DNA from: Micromonospora sp. DSM 45708
GTDB taxonomy: Bacteria; Actinomycetota; Actinomycetes; Mycobacteriales; Micromonosporaceae
DNA: 64,000 nucleotides
NCBI RefSeq assembly: GCF_039566955.1
Contig: NZ_CP154796.1
Coordinates: 2,232,001 to 2,296,000 of the forward strand
Direction: 5' to 3'
Shown one piece after another: positions 18,983-28,080 of this stretch. The notes under the pieces were generated by a model. It searched no databases, was not told the DNA's origin, and saw only the letters and a program-made list of their open reading frames with translations. The translations under genes were made by a program, and so were the position numbers. Position 1 is the stretch's first letter; every line of letters starts with the position of its first letter.

Positions 18983-19024
18983 GCGAACTGGGTCTGGTGG
19001 AAACGTCCACCAGACCCAGTTCGC
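18983..19024. terminator. Perfect 19-bp hairpin, bidirectional terminator
   Basis: Arms 18983-19001 and 19006-19024 are perfectly complementary around a four-base AACG loop. It lies 10 bases after the NRPS stop and about 40 bases before the stop of the convergent aminotransferase gene. Confidence 0.9.
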
Positions 19025-19065
19025 TGTCACCGTCCGCCAGCGGGATGCGGGCGACGGGACTCCGG

Positions 19066-20265
19066 TCAGTCCGTACTCAGGTAGTTGTAGAGGCGGCGGG
19101 CGCCCTCGGCGACGGTGTCCTCGCCCTTCGCGAACGCGATCCGGATCTGCGGCGGGCCGGTCCGCGCCGACCCGTAGAAGCACTGACCGGGCACGACGCC
19201 GACGCCGCCTTCCCGCAGCAGGCGTTGGACCAGTTGCGCCTCCCCTTCCCCGGGGCGCGCGAACGAGGTGGCGTCACACATGACGTAGTAGGCGCCGGCC
19301 GGCCGCTGGAACTCGATGTTGCACTTCTCCAGCCCGGTGACGAGTATGTCCCGTCGCTTCCCGTAGACCTCTCTCAGCTCCTCGAAGTAACTCGTCGGCA
19401 GCGAGAGCGCCGCGGCGCCGGCGGCCTGGAACGGGGTGGGCGCCGCGATCGTGAGGAAGTCGTGCACCCGCGCCACGCGCTCCATGAGGCTCTGCGGCCC
19501 GGTCACCCAGCCGACCCGCCAGCCGGTCACGGAGAACATCTTCGAGAGCGCGTTGATCGTGATCGACTGCTGGTCCATCCCGGGGATGTCGGAGATTCTG
19601 GCCGGTCGCTCGCTCGTGAAGTAAAGCTCGTCGTAGATCGCGTCGTGGATGACGATGATGCCGAGCCGCAGGCACACGTCGGCCAGACCCTGGATCTCCT
19701 CCCGGGTGAAGACGCGCCCGGTCGGGTTGTGCGGTGAGTTGATGATGACCGCTCGGGTGTTCCGGTCGGCGACGGCGGCGATCTCCGCCGGGTCCAGCAC
19801 CCAGTCCGGGCCCTTCAGCTGGACGTGCCGGGCCTCCACGTCGATGAGTCGCAGGTTGACCGCGTAGGACTCGTAGGCCGGCTCGACGATGATGACGTTG
19901 GAGCCCTTCTCCGCCACGGCGAGCAGCGCGGCCAGCATGCCCTCGGTCGCCCCGCACGTGACGCAGATCTGCGTCTCCGGGTCGTAGGGCGTCGGCATGT
20001 CCCAGCGCCGCTGTTCGAATCCGCTGATGGCGTGGAGGAACTGCGCGCTGCCGCGGGGGGACGTGTACTGGTTGTCGTTCGACCGGATGGCCGCCACGGC
20101 GGCCTCCTGCAGGCTCAGCGGCAGTGGGTAGTGCGGTATGCCCTGTGCCAAGTTCACGGCGTCCGCCTCTTGGCACGCGCGTGTCATGCCGCGGATCACC
20201 GACTCGCCAACGGGTATGTTCGCTGGCGATCTGAATATGTTCTCCAGATCTGGCGTTACCGACAT
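19066..20265 (-). CDS. Class I/II PLP-dependent aminotransferase
   Basis: A 399-residue fold-type I aminotransferase. Visible family blocks are VNLAQGIPHYPLP (residues 37-49), CGATEGMLAAL, IINSPHNPTGRVFTREE, HDAIYDELYF and INALSKMFSVTGWRVGW with the PLP lysine. The C-terminus has RIAFAKGEDTVAEGARRL with the substrate carboxylate-binding Arg region. It looks like the kynurenine/methionine/aspartate aminotransferase group rather than beta-amino mutases. In this cluster it could make or consume a non-proteinogenic aromatic amino acid for an A domain, possibly a keto acid derived from the Dpg branch. That is inference, because the oxygenase DpgC needed for dihydroxyphenylglycine is not in the window. 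The ATG at 20265 has a GAGAGG-type ribosome site upstream. Confidence 0.88.
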   Translation of the reverse strand: MSVTPDLENIFRSPANIPVGESVIRGMTRACQEADAVNLAQGIPHYPLPLSLQEAAVAAIRSNDNQYTSPRGSAQFLHAISGFEQRRWDMPTPYDPETQICVTCGATEGMLAALLAVAEKGSNVIIVEPAYESYAVNLRLIDVEARHVQLKGPDWVLDPAEIAAVADRNTRAVIINSPHNPTGRVFTREEIQGLADVCLRLGIIVIHDAIYDELYFTSERPARISDIPGMDQQSITINALSKMFSVTGWRVGWVTGPQSLMERVARVHDFLTIAAPTPFQAAGAAALSLPTSYFEELREVYGKRRDILVTGLEKCNIEFQRPAGAYYVMCDATSFARPGEGEAQLVQRLLREGGVGVVPGQCFYGSARTGPPQIRIAFAKGEDTVAEGARRLYNYLSTD

Positions 20266-20843
20266 GAGCTGGTTCCTCTCAGGATGTGACGTGGCGGTCG
20301 GGGTGGGATCCCGAAGGTCTGCGCGGTCCGACTGCCGTCGGTCGGCACGTCGGGCCGTGGGTGACGGGCCTCCGGTGATGAGCGTCCTGGCCGGCCGACC
20401 CCGTCGTCGAAGGGAACGTCGCGCTGGTTGACCAGAGCGATCACCCAGCCCTTCGCCCGCGGGCGACCGGCAGCCTGACCGGCGAAGCGGGACAGGAAGA
20501 TGCCCCGGGGCTCGTCTCCCGACATCTCCACCGTCGTCCTCGGCCCGTCCCGCCGGCTGCTGTTCGCGGGAACGTGCGGAGTCGTGGTGCGGGTCGGCGC
20601 GTGCCCGGGGCTCGACGGGAGGTCGAACGCGCGGCGACGGGAGCCGCCGGTCGAACGGGGCGGACGGATCCCGGGCCGGCGGCGGAGATCGCGGTGCCGC
20701 GCGAGCGGACGGCCCGGCCGCCGGCGCCGGTCACGCGACCGGCCGCGCGGCGGGTCCGGCCACGAGCCGGGCCGCCCGAGGGGCCAGCCCGGGGCGACGG
20801 CGCGGCTCGTGGACATCTCGACAGGGGGGTGCGGCACAGGTGA
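20266..20843. other. Intergenic region, no gene recognised
   Basis: About 580 bases between the radical SAM gene and the aminotransferase gene, both on the minus strand. A 193-codon minus-strand frame runs through it but is Arg/Pro-rich with no domain likeness. The aminotransferase promoter should be here. Confidence 0.35.
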
Positions 20844-22514
20844 CTAGTCGAGCTGGGCGCAGATCTCCTCGAGGAGGCGGTATTCCGCCGCCTCGTCCTC
20901 GTCTCGGCCGCCCAGCATGTAGTAGCCGAACTTCATGTGCTCCATCGGACCGTTGATCTGAAGGATGCCGTTCCTGAGGTCGGTGATCGCGGCCTCCACG
21001 TCCTCGAGCTCCACCTCGGTGTTCTCGCGGATGTAGAGGGCCGTCATCCGCCTCGCGGGAAGGATCTCGCCGTGCCAGGCACGAACCTGGGCGGATTCGT
21101 TGTAGGTGTCCCAGTACATGCGCGAGCCGGGGATGATCCCGGGCGCCGCGACCGAGATGCTGGTGATCAGGTCGCGGTACTCCTCGGCCATCGACAGCCA
21201 GCTGTTCACCTCGGTCTTGAGGTTCTTCATCGTCGTTCCCGGCAGGCCCATGATCCCCGATGCGTACAGCTTGTAGTCGAGGTCACGCGCCAGCTCCAAC
21301 GCCTCCCCGATCCGCTCCGGGCCCTTGTTGATCCCCTTGGAGTCCGCCTTGAGCAACTTGGGGTCGAATGCCTCCAGCCCCACGTTCCACGTGCGCACGA
21401 ACCCCTTGCACAGCTCCGCCGACTCGAGGAACTCGTAGACCAGTCCGTAGGCCAGCATGAACCGGTGCTTCTGCAGGATCGGGGACTTGGCGCAGGCCTC
21501 CGCCATGTCGTTGAGGTAGGAGATGTTGCCCTCCCACTGCTCGCGCGAGAAGCCGAGGGTGGAGTCGCCGGCGGCGTACACGTTCGCGCCGATGTCTCCG
21601 ACGATGTTCTCCAGCACCGGAATCGCCGACGCGACGTCCGTCGTCTTGGGGGTCAGGCCCTGGATGGAGCAGTGCTTGCACCGGCGGCCCGGCCGCTTCC
21701 CCCAGGTGCATCCACCGTCGAGCGGCACCGTGACCATCCGTTTGAGGTCGTAGTGCTGGGAGTACCAGATGTTGAAGGCGCGGTCGTAGTGCTTCTCGAG
21801 CTGGTCGAGGATCAGCCGGTAGTCGGGCAGGATCCGGCGGTCCAGCGGGAACGTGCCGGCGTCCTGGTTGACGACCTCGCCACCGGTTGTCCGGTACGCC
21901 ACGGAGGGGACCCGGCTCAGCTCCAGCCCGCCCTGAAGGTGGGTCAACAGGCCCATCATGGTGAACGGGCCGTTGTTGCCGGTGCTGATGAAGTCCACCA
22001 GGCGGCTGCCGTACTTGCCGGTAAGCGTCTCCTGGTACAGGATGCCGGCGTGGTCGTTGCCGAAGACGATCACGGCCTTGGGGTTGACGCGCTTGATCTC
22101 CGCCGCCACGATCATGGCCCACAGGGTGGTGGCCGTGTAGACCGTGAAGGCGGCGACGTCCGGCGGGTCCTCGTTGATGGCGGTCCTGACGTGCTGCCAG
22201 TCCAGATGGCTCATGTCGATGTAGCGCCAGGCGAGGTCCGGGAAGCACCGGGCCTGATACGTGATCATCTCGACCAGGGCGGCGTGCGGGTACACGGATC
22301 CCTCGTTGAGGTGGCGTTCTTCCTCGGATCTCCCGTCGAGCATGGCGCTGCCGGCGTCGTGAGCGTCGCGGTGGGCGGAGGTGAGCGGTAGACCGAAATA
22401 CCACACCGATCGGAGCTTCTTCGATGCCGTCGGCACCGTGGGACCGGGATAATCCCAGCGGTAGCGAGGATCGGCCCCCACGATTTCCTGAATGGGCTTG
22501 AGGCTCATCTTCAT
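20844..22514 (-). CDS. Cobalamin-binding-type radical SAM enzyme with CX9CX2C cluster motif
   Basis: A 556-residue protein. The N-terminal part (to about 230) looks like a B12-binding Rossmann domain, with DVAAFTVYTATTLWAMIVAAEIK and VIVFGNDHAGILY; the usual DxHxxG is only loosely kept. The radical SAM core follows, with VPLDGGCTWGKRPGRRCKHC. The three cluster cysteines are spaced CX9CX2C instead of CX3CX2C. GLEAFDPKLLK and SGIMGLPGTTMKNLKTEV are typical of the core barrel. Wide-spaced cysteines occur in some B12 radical SAM enzymes linked to peptide modification, many of them C-methyltransferases. Methylation of an unreactive carbon or a rearrangement in a peripheral group is plausible. The ATG at 22514 is chosen because GGAGG at 22523-22527 overlaps the earlier in-frame GTG. 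Confidence 0.82.
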   Translation of the reverse strand: MKMSLKPIQEIVGADPRYRWDYPGPTVPTASKKLRSVWYFGLPLTSAHRDAHDAGSAMLDGRSEEERHLNEGSVYPHAALVEMITYQARCFPDLAWRYIDMSHLDWQHVRTAINEDPPDVAAFTVYTATTLWAMIVAAEIKRVNPKAVIVFGNDHAGILYQETLTGKYGSRLVDFISTGNNGPFTMMGLLTHLQGGLELSRVPSVAYRTTGGEVVNQDAGTFPLDRRILPDYRLILDQLEKHYDRAFNIWYSQHYDLKRMVTVPLDGGCTWGKRPGRRCKHCSIQGLTPKTTDVASAIPVLENIVGDIGANVYAAGDSTLGFSREQWEGNISYLNDMAEACAKSPILQKHRFMLAYGLVYEFLESAELCKGFVRTWNVGLEAFDPKLLKADSKGINKGPERIGEALELARDLDYKLYASGIMGLPGTTMKNLKTEVNSWLSMAEEYRDLITSISVAAPGIIPGSRMYWDTYNESAQVRAWHGEILPARRMTALYIRENTEVELEDVEAAITDLRNGILQINGPMEHMKFGYYMLGGRDEDEAAEYRLLEEICAQLD

Positions 22515-23102
22515 GGCCACCACCTCCGACTATTCACAGGTCCTGTGGCCCTGTTTGAATATTTCGTTGAAAAGCGTCACATCTTCCCGGCGAACGGTCC
22601 CGTGTCCGCCATGAATATGTGAATTCGTCACGCGGATCCGGTGGGTCGGGTCCGCGCGGACGGAGATCTTTTCTGCCGGCCTGCGACGGCACCACGCGGA
22701 AGCGGGGGTTGACCGCGGCTCGGCCGCTCGCCGTCCGACCTCGTGTCCTGGCCGTGGAACCCGTCGCAGGGCATCGCTACTCCCTTGGCCGCGGGTCGCG
22801 GTTCGCGCGACGCGGAACTGTCTGACCAAACGCATTCAAGCAATCATTCTGATCGTGACCGCGTAGAGGGGCATCTCGCAGCTTGCTGGGGTGCACGCAT
22901 CCCGGCCCGTGGTCGTCGTTCTCGCCCGGGCCGGGTCCGCAATGAAAAAGACGCCATTGACGCCGGTAGCGCCGAAGATGGCTCTGACACCCAGTCGGCC
23001 CTGCCGGGCTCACGCAGCGGGCAGCGGCTTCGCTCGTCCGACATCGCGGCTGACGGCATGGGGAAGGCACACGTTTCTGGTTCGCAGAGGAGGACGATCG
23101 CG
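22515..23102. promoter_or_regulatory. Divergent promoter region between the radical SAM gene and the FAD/hydroxylase/epoxide hydrolase genes
   Basis: About 590 bases between diverging genes, with AT-richer stretches at 22530-22620 and 22820-22960. No coding frame is convincing. It should hold the promoter for the plus-strand run of tailoring genes at 23.1-27.1 kb and that for the radical SAM gene. Confidence 0.4.
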
Positions 23103-24485
23103 ATGCCTGAACAGCCTGTCGGCCGCGCGGTGGTACTTGGCGGTAGCTTGGCCGGCCTACTCGCCGCCAATGTGCTCGCCGAGGTGTATCCCGAGGTGCT
23201 CGTGGTAGACCGCGACGAGCTGGCCGGAGTGGCGGGTTACCGGAAGGGCGTTCCGCACGGTCGGCACGCCCATGGTCTGGTCGCCCGCGGGCAACAGATC
23301 CTGGAGAAGCAGTTTCCCGGGCTGACCGCCGACATGGAAGCCGCCGGCGTCCAGCCGGGTGACTTCAGCGGCGCGATCCGCTGGTACTTCAACGGAATGC
23401 AGCTCCGCCAGGCGAACACCGGCCTGCTCTCGGTGCCGTGCACCCGGCCGGTCATCGAGCACCAGGTGCGCAACAGGGTGGAGAAGGTCAGCAACATACG
23501 CTTCCTGGAGGGGTACGACATCGTCGGGCTGGAGTCGACGCCCGACAAGGGTCGTATCGTCGGCGCGCGTGTGCAGCGTCGCGACGGCGGTTCGGATCCG
23601 GAGACCCTCCGTGCCGACCTGGTGATCGACGCCACCGGGCGGGGGTCGAGGACGCCGGCCTGGCTGGAGGAGCTCGGCTACTCCCGGCCAGACGAGGACC
23701 GGGTGAAGGTCGACCTCGCCTACACCACGCGCCACTACCGGGTCCGTTCCGACCCGTTCGGCAGCGACATCGCCGTCATCGCGGCGGCGACACCCACTCA
23801 TCCGCGCGGGGCCTTCTACTACCGGCTCCCCGGCGACGACGGACGGGTCGAGCTGTCGCTCACCGGCGTTCTCGGCGACCACCCGCCGACCGACCCGGAC
23901 AAGTTCCTCGAGTTCGTCCGGTCGGTTCCGGTGCCGGAGATCTACGAGTCCGTCCGCGAGGCCGAGCCGCTCAACGACCCGGTGATGTTCCGCTTCCCGG
24001 CGAGCGTTCGCCGCCGTTTCGAGCGGCTGACCCGGTTTCCGAAAGGGTTCCTGGTCATCGGCGACGCGGTGTGCAGTTTCAATCCCATCTACGCACAGGG
24101 CATGGCCATCGCCGCCGTCGAGTCCCGCGTCCTGGCCGACAAGCTCGGCCGGACGACCGTGCCGGATCCGCACGAGTTCTTCCAGGAGATCTCCCGCCAG
24201 ATCGATTCGCCGTGGGAGTTCGCGGCGACCGCGGACCTCGGATACGCGGGCGTGGAGGGCCGACGGACCGCCAAGATCCGCATGATCAACGCCTACGTGG
24301 CGAAGGTCCAGCGTGCCGCGGTGCACGACGCGAGCCTCACCAATGCCCTCATGAGGGTGGCGGGCCTCATCGACGAGCCGACCGCACTGCTTCGCCCGGG
24401 CAAGATGCTCCGGGTGCTGCGGCAGTCCGGTCGCCGGCCGGACCGGGCGCCGGCGGCGGCGCCGCTCAGCGCCGGCCGCGACTAG
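23103..24485 (+). CDS. FAD-dependent oxidoreductase / monooxygenase-like (copy 1)
   Basis: A 460-residue flavoprotein with an N-terminal FAD motif AVVLGGSLAGLLAANVLAEVYPEVLVVDRDE (split over residues 9-40), KGVPHGRHAHGLVARGQQILE, DLVIDATGRGSRTPAWLEELGY, and a C-terminal FAD-pyrophosphate motif FLVIGDAVCSFNPIYAQGMAIA. This family of squalene-epoxidase/hydroxylase-like proteins is common in actinobacterial clusters. A clear paralogue is at 51361. The ATG at 23103 has GAGGAGG about 10 bases upstream; the long frame from 22743 is extension into the promoter region. It starts the plus-strand set with the group D hydroxylase and epoxide hydrolase. A role in epoxidising or hydroxylating the enediyne core or its aromatic partner is inferred. 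Confidence 0.8.
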   Translation: MPEQPVGRAVVLGGSLAGLLAANVLAEVYPEVLVVDRDELAGVAGYRKGVPHGRHAHGLVARGQQILEKQFPGLTADMEAAGVQPGDFSGAIRWYFNGMQLRQANTGLLSVPCTRPVIEHQVRNRVEKVSNIRFLEGYDIVGLESTPDKGRIVGARVQRRDGGSDPETLRADLVIDATGRGSRTPAWLEELGYSRPDEDRVKVDLAYTTRHYRVRSDPFGSDIAVIAAATPTHPRGAFYYRLPGDDGRVELSLTGVLGDHPPTDPDKFLEFVRSVPVPEIYESVREAEPLNDPVMFRFPASVRRRFERLTRFPKGFLVIGDAVCSFNPIYAQGMAIAAVESRVLADKLGRTTVPDPHEFFQEISRQIDSPWEFAATADLGYAGVEGRRTAKIRMINAYVAKVQRAAVHDASLTNALMRVAGLIDEPTALLRPGKMLRVLRQSGRRPDRAPAAAPLSAGRD

Positions 24486-24623
24486 CGCCGGGATGCGCCG
24501 CCCGCGCATCTTCCAAGATCGTCTGCTCTCCCTTACGCGCAAGCCACCTGCTCAGCTCCATCCCCGCGTCGCCCGTTGCGAGGCGACACCGCGTCAGCGG
24601 ACGTCCGTTCTAGGAGGAACACG

Positions 24624-25805
24624 ATGGTGACTGTCCACGCACCGGCCAAGGCCGAGCTCGTTCATCGCGCGTCCGAGCTCGTGCCGCTCCTGCGGGAGAA
24701 GGCGCCCTGGATGGACGACAACCGGCGGATCCATCCCGATGTCATCGACGCGCTCACCAGCGCCGACCTGCTCAAGATGCGGGTCCCGACCCGCTACGGC
24801 GGCTTCGAGTCCGACATGGAGACCGTCGTGGACGTGATCGCCGAGCTCGGGCGGGGCGACGGCTCGACCGCCTGGACGGCCTCGGTGTGGGCGATCAGCA
24901 CCTGGATGATGGGGCTGTTCCCGGACGAGGTGCAGGACGAGGTGTTCGCGACGCCCGACGTCCGGATCAGCGGCATCCTCAGCCCCGGCGCCGTGGCCGT
25001 GCCGACCGACGGCGGCTACATCATCAACGGCAAGTGGTCGTTCAACACCGGCGTGCAGCAGAGCACGTGGAACACGAACGCGGCGGTCACGCCGACCGAG
25101 GACGGCGGTATGGCGCCGGTCATGACGCTCATCCGCAACTCCGACCTCCAGGTCGTCGACGACTGGCACACCTCGGGCATGCGCGGCTCCGGCAGCGTCA
25201 CCACGATCGCGAAGGACCTCTTCATCCCGAAGGAGCGGGTGCTCCAGATGGGGCCGGTGCTCCAGGGTCAGCACATGTCCAAGCTGAACGCGGACTCGCC
25301 GATCTTCAAGGCGCCGTTCATGCCCACCGCCTGCGCGACGATCAGCGCGCCCGCGCTCGGCCTCGCGATGGGCGCCAAGGACGCGTTCCTCGAGCGGCTG
25401 CCCGGCCGGAAGATCACGTACACCAGCTACGAGAACCAGAGCGAGGCGCCGGTCACCCATCTGGAGATCGCCGAGGCGGTCACCAAGATCGACGAGGTCG
25501 GGTTCCACGCCCACCGGGCGGCCCGCATGCTCGACACCAAGGGAGCGGCGGGGGAGCAGTGGACGCTCGAGGAGCGGGCCCGCGTGCGGCTCGACCTGGG
25601 CGCCGCGTGCCAGCGGGCCAAGGAGGCGGTCGACATCCTCGTCGGCGCCAGCGGCGGTTCGTCGATCTACCGCGACGTGCCGATCCAGCGCATCCAGCGG
25701 GACGTGCAGACGCTCAACCTGCACGCCATCCTGCACCCGAGCACCAACCTGGAGCTCTACGGCCGGATCCTCTGCGGTCTGGGCCCGAACACCCCGTTCG
25801 TCTGA
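24624..25805 (+). CDS. Group D flavin-dependent hydroxylase (HsaA-like, acyl-CoA dehydrogenase fold)
   Basis: A 393-residue protein of the acyl-CoA dehydrogenase fold. An N-terminal helical domain (LVPLLREKAPWMDDNRRIHPDVIDAL) is followed by the MRVPTRYGGFESDMETVVDVIAELGRGDGSTAWTASV block. The sheet domain has GGYIINGKWSFNTGVQQSTW and WHTSGMRGSGSVTTIAKDLFIP. The C-terminal four-helix domain ends with GGSSIYRDVPIQRIQRDVQTLNLHAILHP. These blocks fit HsaA/HpaB-like two-component aromatic or N-hydroxylating monooxygenases rather than true dehydrogenases. Such enzymes need reduced flavin, which the flavin reductase at 45221 could supply. It may hydroxylate a phenolic group such as the DpgA product or a PCP-bound aromatic amino acid; this is inference. 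ATG at 24624 with AGGAGG at ideal spacing. Confidence 0.8.
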   Translation: MVTVHAPAKAELVHRASELVPLLREKAPWMDDNRRIHPDVIDALTSADLLKMRVPTRYGGFESDMETVVDVIAELGRGDGSTAWTASVWAISTWMMGLFPDEVQDEVFATPDVRISGILSPGAVAVPTDGGYIINGKWSFNTGVQQSTWNTNAAVTPTEDGGMAPVMTLIRNSDLQVVDDWHTSGMRGSGSVTTIAKDLFIPKERVLQMGPVLQGQHMSKLNADSPIFKAPFMPTACATISAPALGLAMGAKDAFLERLPGRKITYTSYENQSEAPVTHLEIAEAVTKIDEVGFHAHRAARMLDTKGAAGEQWTLEERARVRLDLGAACQRAKEAVDILVGASGGSSIYRDVPIQRIQRDVQTLNLHAILHPSTNLELYGRILCGLGPNTPFV

Positions 25806-25927
25806 TCGGCGCGTTCGCCGGCCACCGGGGGCACGTGTCCGCGCCCGGGGCTCCGGCCGGCCGCCGTCCACGATCCGAGCCCTGCGCCGCTGCACGCGGC
25901 CCGCGACTGACACAGGGAGGTTGTTAG

Positions 25928-27088
25928 ATGCGTCCGTTCCGTATCGAAGTGCCGCAGTCCGATCTCGACGATCTGCACCGGCGGCTCGACCACACGCGCT
26001 GGCCGGACGAGATGCCGGGCGTGGGCTGGGATCGCGGTGTGCCGCTGGACTATCTCAAGGAACTGGCCGACTACTGGCGAAACGGTTACGACTGGCGGGC
26101 GGCCGAGGCGCGGCTGAACGCGTACCCGCAGTTCGTCACCGAGATCGACGGGGTGAACGTGCACTTCCTGCACGTCCGCTCGCCCGAGGAGGGCGCGACG
26201 CCGTTGATCCTGACCCACGGCTGGCCGGGCACGGTGGCCGAGTTCCTCGACGTCATCGGGCCGCTCAGCGACCCGGTCGCGCACGGCGGTGACGCCGCCG
26301 ACGCCTTCCACCTGGTGATCCCGTCGATTCCCGGATACGCGTTCTCGGGGCCGACGGGTCAGGTGGGCTGGGACACCGGTCGGGTGGCCGGCGCGTGGAA
26401 GGAGCTGATGAGCGGCCTGGGCTACGACAGGTACGTGGTGCAGGGCGGCGACTGGGGAACGCCGATCTCGCTGCGGCTGGGGCTGGCCGATCCCGAGCAC
26501 GTCGTCGGCATCCACCTCAACATGTGCGTGGCGTTCCCGCCGCCCGATCCGGCGGCCATGGAGGGCCTGGGCGAGGCCGACCTGGCCCGCCTGGAGTTCA
26601 CCGGCACCTTCATGCAGGACGGGACCGGTTGGCAGCGGATCCAGTCCACCCGGCCGCAGACGCTCGCCTACGCGTTGACCGACTCGCCGGTGGGGCAGCT
26701 TGCCTGGATCGCCGAGAAGTACAAGGAGTGGACCGACTCGGTGAAGGTGCCGGAGGACGCCGTGAGCCGCGACCACATCCTCACGGCGGTCTCCATCTAC
26801 TGGCTGACGGCGACGGCCGGGTCCAGCGCCCAGCTCTACTACGAGTCCAGCCGCATGGACGCCGACTTCATCCGGACCTGGGCCGGGCCGTGGCCGCTGA
26901 CGATGCCGGTGGGCGTCGCGTCGTTCCCCAAGGACGCGGTGCGGCCGGTGCGCCGGTTCGCCGACCAGGTCCTGCCGACCCTCAGCCGGTGGACCGAGTT
27001 CGACCGGGGGGGCCACTTCGCGGCTCTGGAACAGCCCCAACTTCTGGTCGACGACATCCGCACGTTCGCCCGCTCGCTCGCGCGCTGA
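25928..27088 (+). CDS. Epoxide hydrolase, SgcF/EHN-type
   Basis: A 386-residue protein of the microsomal-type epoxide hydrolase family. The N-terminal EHN lid region ([26 protein letters not shown] ... in part) leads to [12 protein letters not shown] with the oxyanion HGWPG motif near residue 98. The nucleophile elbow is [16 protein letters not shown] (Asp near residue 179), and the C-terminus has [19 protein letters not shown] with the catalytic His near 364. In C-1027, neocarzinostatin and kedarcidin clusters, homologues open an epoxide on the 9-membered core to a diol. Its presence is a main reason to read this as a 9-membered system. ATG at 25928 after GGGAGG. A hairpin follows the stop. 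Confidence 0.9.
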   Translation: MRPFRIEVPQSDLDDLHRRLDHTRWPDEMPGVGWDRGVPLDYLKELADYWRNGYDWRAAEARLNAYPQFVTEIDGVNVHFLHVRSPEEGATPLILTHGWPGTVAEFLDVIGPLSDPVAHGGDAADAFHLVIPSIPGYAFSGPTGQVGWDTGRVAGAWKELMSGLGYDRYVVQGGDWGTPISLRLGLADPEHVVGIHLNMCVAFPPPDPAAMEGLGEADLARLEFTGTFMQDGTGWQRIQSTRPQTLAYALTDSPVGQLAWIAEKYKEWTDSVKVPEDAVSRDHILTAVSIYWLTATAGSSAQLYYESSRMDADFIRTWAGPWPLTMPVGVASFPKDAVRPVRRFADQVLPTLSRWTEFDRGGHFAALEQPQLLVDDIRTFARSLAR

Positions 27089-27107
27089 CCGTACGGGTGC
27101 GCCGCGG

Positions 27108-27153
27108 CCCGCGTGGGCCCGCCGGCCGGTCGGCCGCACGGGCCCACCGCGGG
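27108..27153 (+). terminator. Hairpin terminator after the epoxide hydrolase gene
   Basis: Arms CCCGCGTGGGCCCG (27108-27121) and CGGGCCCACCGCGGG (27139-27153) pair with one unpaired C and a 17-base loop. It starts about 20 bases after the stop codon. No U tract is present. Confidence 0.6.
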
Positions 27154-28080
27154 TCGCAGTGGTGGACGACCTGCCCCTGACGGGCGTGGGTGTGGACGAG
27201 AGGCGGCCATCGCGTCGGTCCTTCGCGACGACCATGTCGGGGAAGGATGAGCCGACGCGATGGCCGCTTCCGCGAGTGCGGGCGCCGTCGACCTGCCGGT
27301 GATGTCGGCCGGGGCGGAGGCGACCCGCGGCGCCGGGCGGGCCAGCGCGGCGACGAGCCGGTGACATCCCGCGACGGCTGCCGGCCTCGGGAGTGCGACG
27401 CCCGGGCCGGGACGATCGACCCGGCCGTCCCGGAGCCGCGGCGGGGGCTCGTCCTTCCCGGACCGGCTGCCGACGCCTCGCCGGCGGGGCGCGCAGGCTC
27501 CGGTGTCGGTGGTCGCCACGAGTGGTCCGCCGGAGGCGTCGACCAGGCGGGTGGAAGGCCGGTCGAGCTGCTCGTGATCCGGCAGCAGGCCCGGGGCGGC
27601 TGCCGTGAGGCCCGGGCCGGGGCGCTCCGCAACCGGTCGGCCGACTGATTGCCGCCGTCCTTCCCGGGAAAGGGTCCCGACCCCCCCGCCGTCGAGGCGT
27701 CGGGCGACCCTGACGCACTCCGGCAACCGATTTTTCGATAACAGGATTTGGTGTCCGGGGAATTCGAGGGCGCACTATGGGACGTGAGCAGGGATCCGTC
27801 AGGCTATATCCTCGTAACTGTTGGTCGGGGGTAAGCGTGTCTTTCCACCGGGATGCCGCCGCTTCCATGGCGTGGTTTCGGGAGAGCGCGCTCATCAGCT
27901 CCTCCGGCAATGCCTCGGGACGCCAATCCGGTGTCGGTTCAGGTGCCACTGAAATTGAGCCGACACCCCGCAACCTCCAAGATGCGGCGTCCACGCCTGG
28001 GACTGCATCGTAGGCGTACGGGCATAATGCGCTTGGCCAAACACGCCAAGCTGGCTGAGATGCGGAAGGAAGATCTGCGC
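27154..28080. promoter_or_regulatory. Long leader/intergenic region upstream of dpgA
   Basis: About 930 bases between the epoxide hydrolase terminator and the dpgA start. It contains a 16-bp perfect inverted repeat at 27203-27267 and an AT-richer stretch (27730-28050) that includes GCATAATG at 28022-28029, a possible -10-like element. Short frames running into dpgA (from 27853 or 28028) lack the strong ribosome site that precedes the GTG at 28081. No separate gene is supported. Confidence 0.45.
27203..27267. repeat. 16-bp perfect inverted repeat with 33-base spacer
   Basis: GCGGCCATCGCGTCGG (27203-27218) is exactly complementary to 27252-27267. The spacer itself has TCCTT and AAGGA blocks near the stem that could extend pairing. 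It sits inside a long non-coding region, too far from the epoxide hydrolase stop to be a simple second terminator, so an operator or RNA structure is possible. Confidence 0.7.

Noticed and set aside
20256..20837. Minus-strand frame of 193 codons between the radical SAM and aminotransferase genes
   Set aside because: Arg/Pro-rich and overlaps the aminotransferase start; no family resemblance and no ribosome site. Kept as non-coding.
27853..28080. Longer dpgA start (from 27853 or ATG at 28028)
   Set aside because: The extra residues do not fit known DpgA proteins, and the strong GGAAGGA site directs the GTG at 28081.
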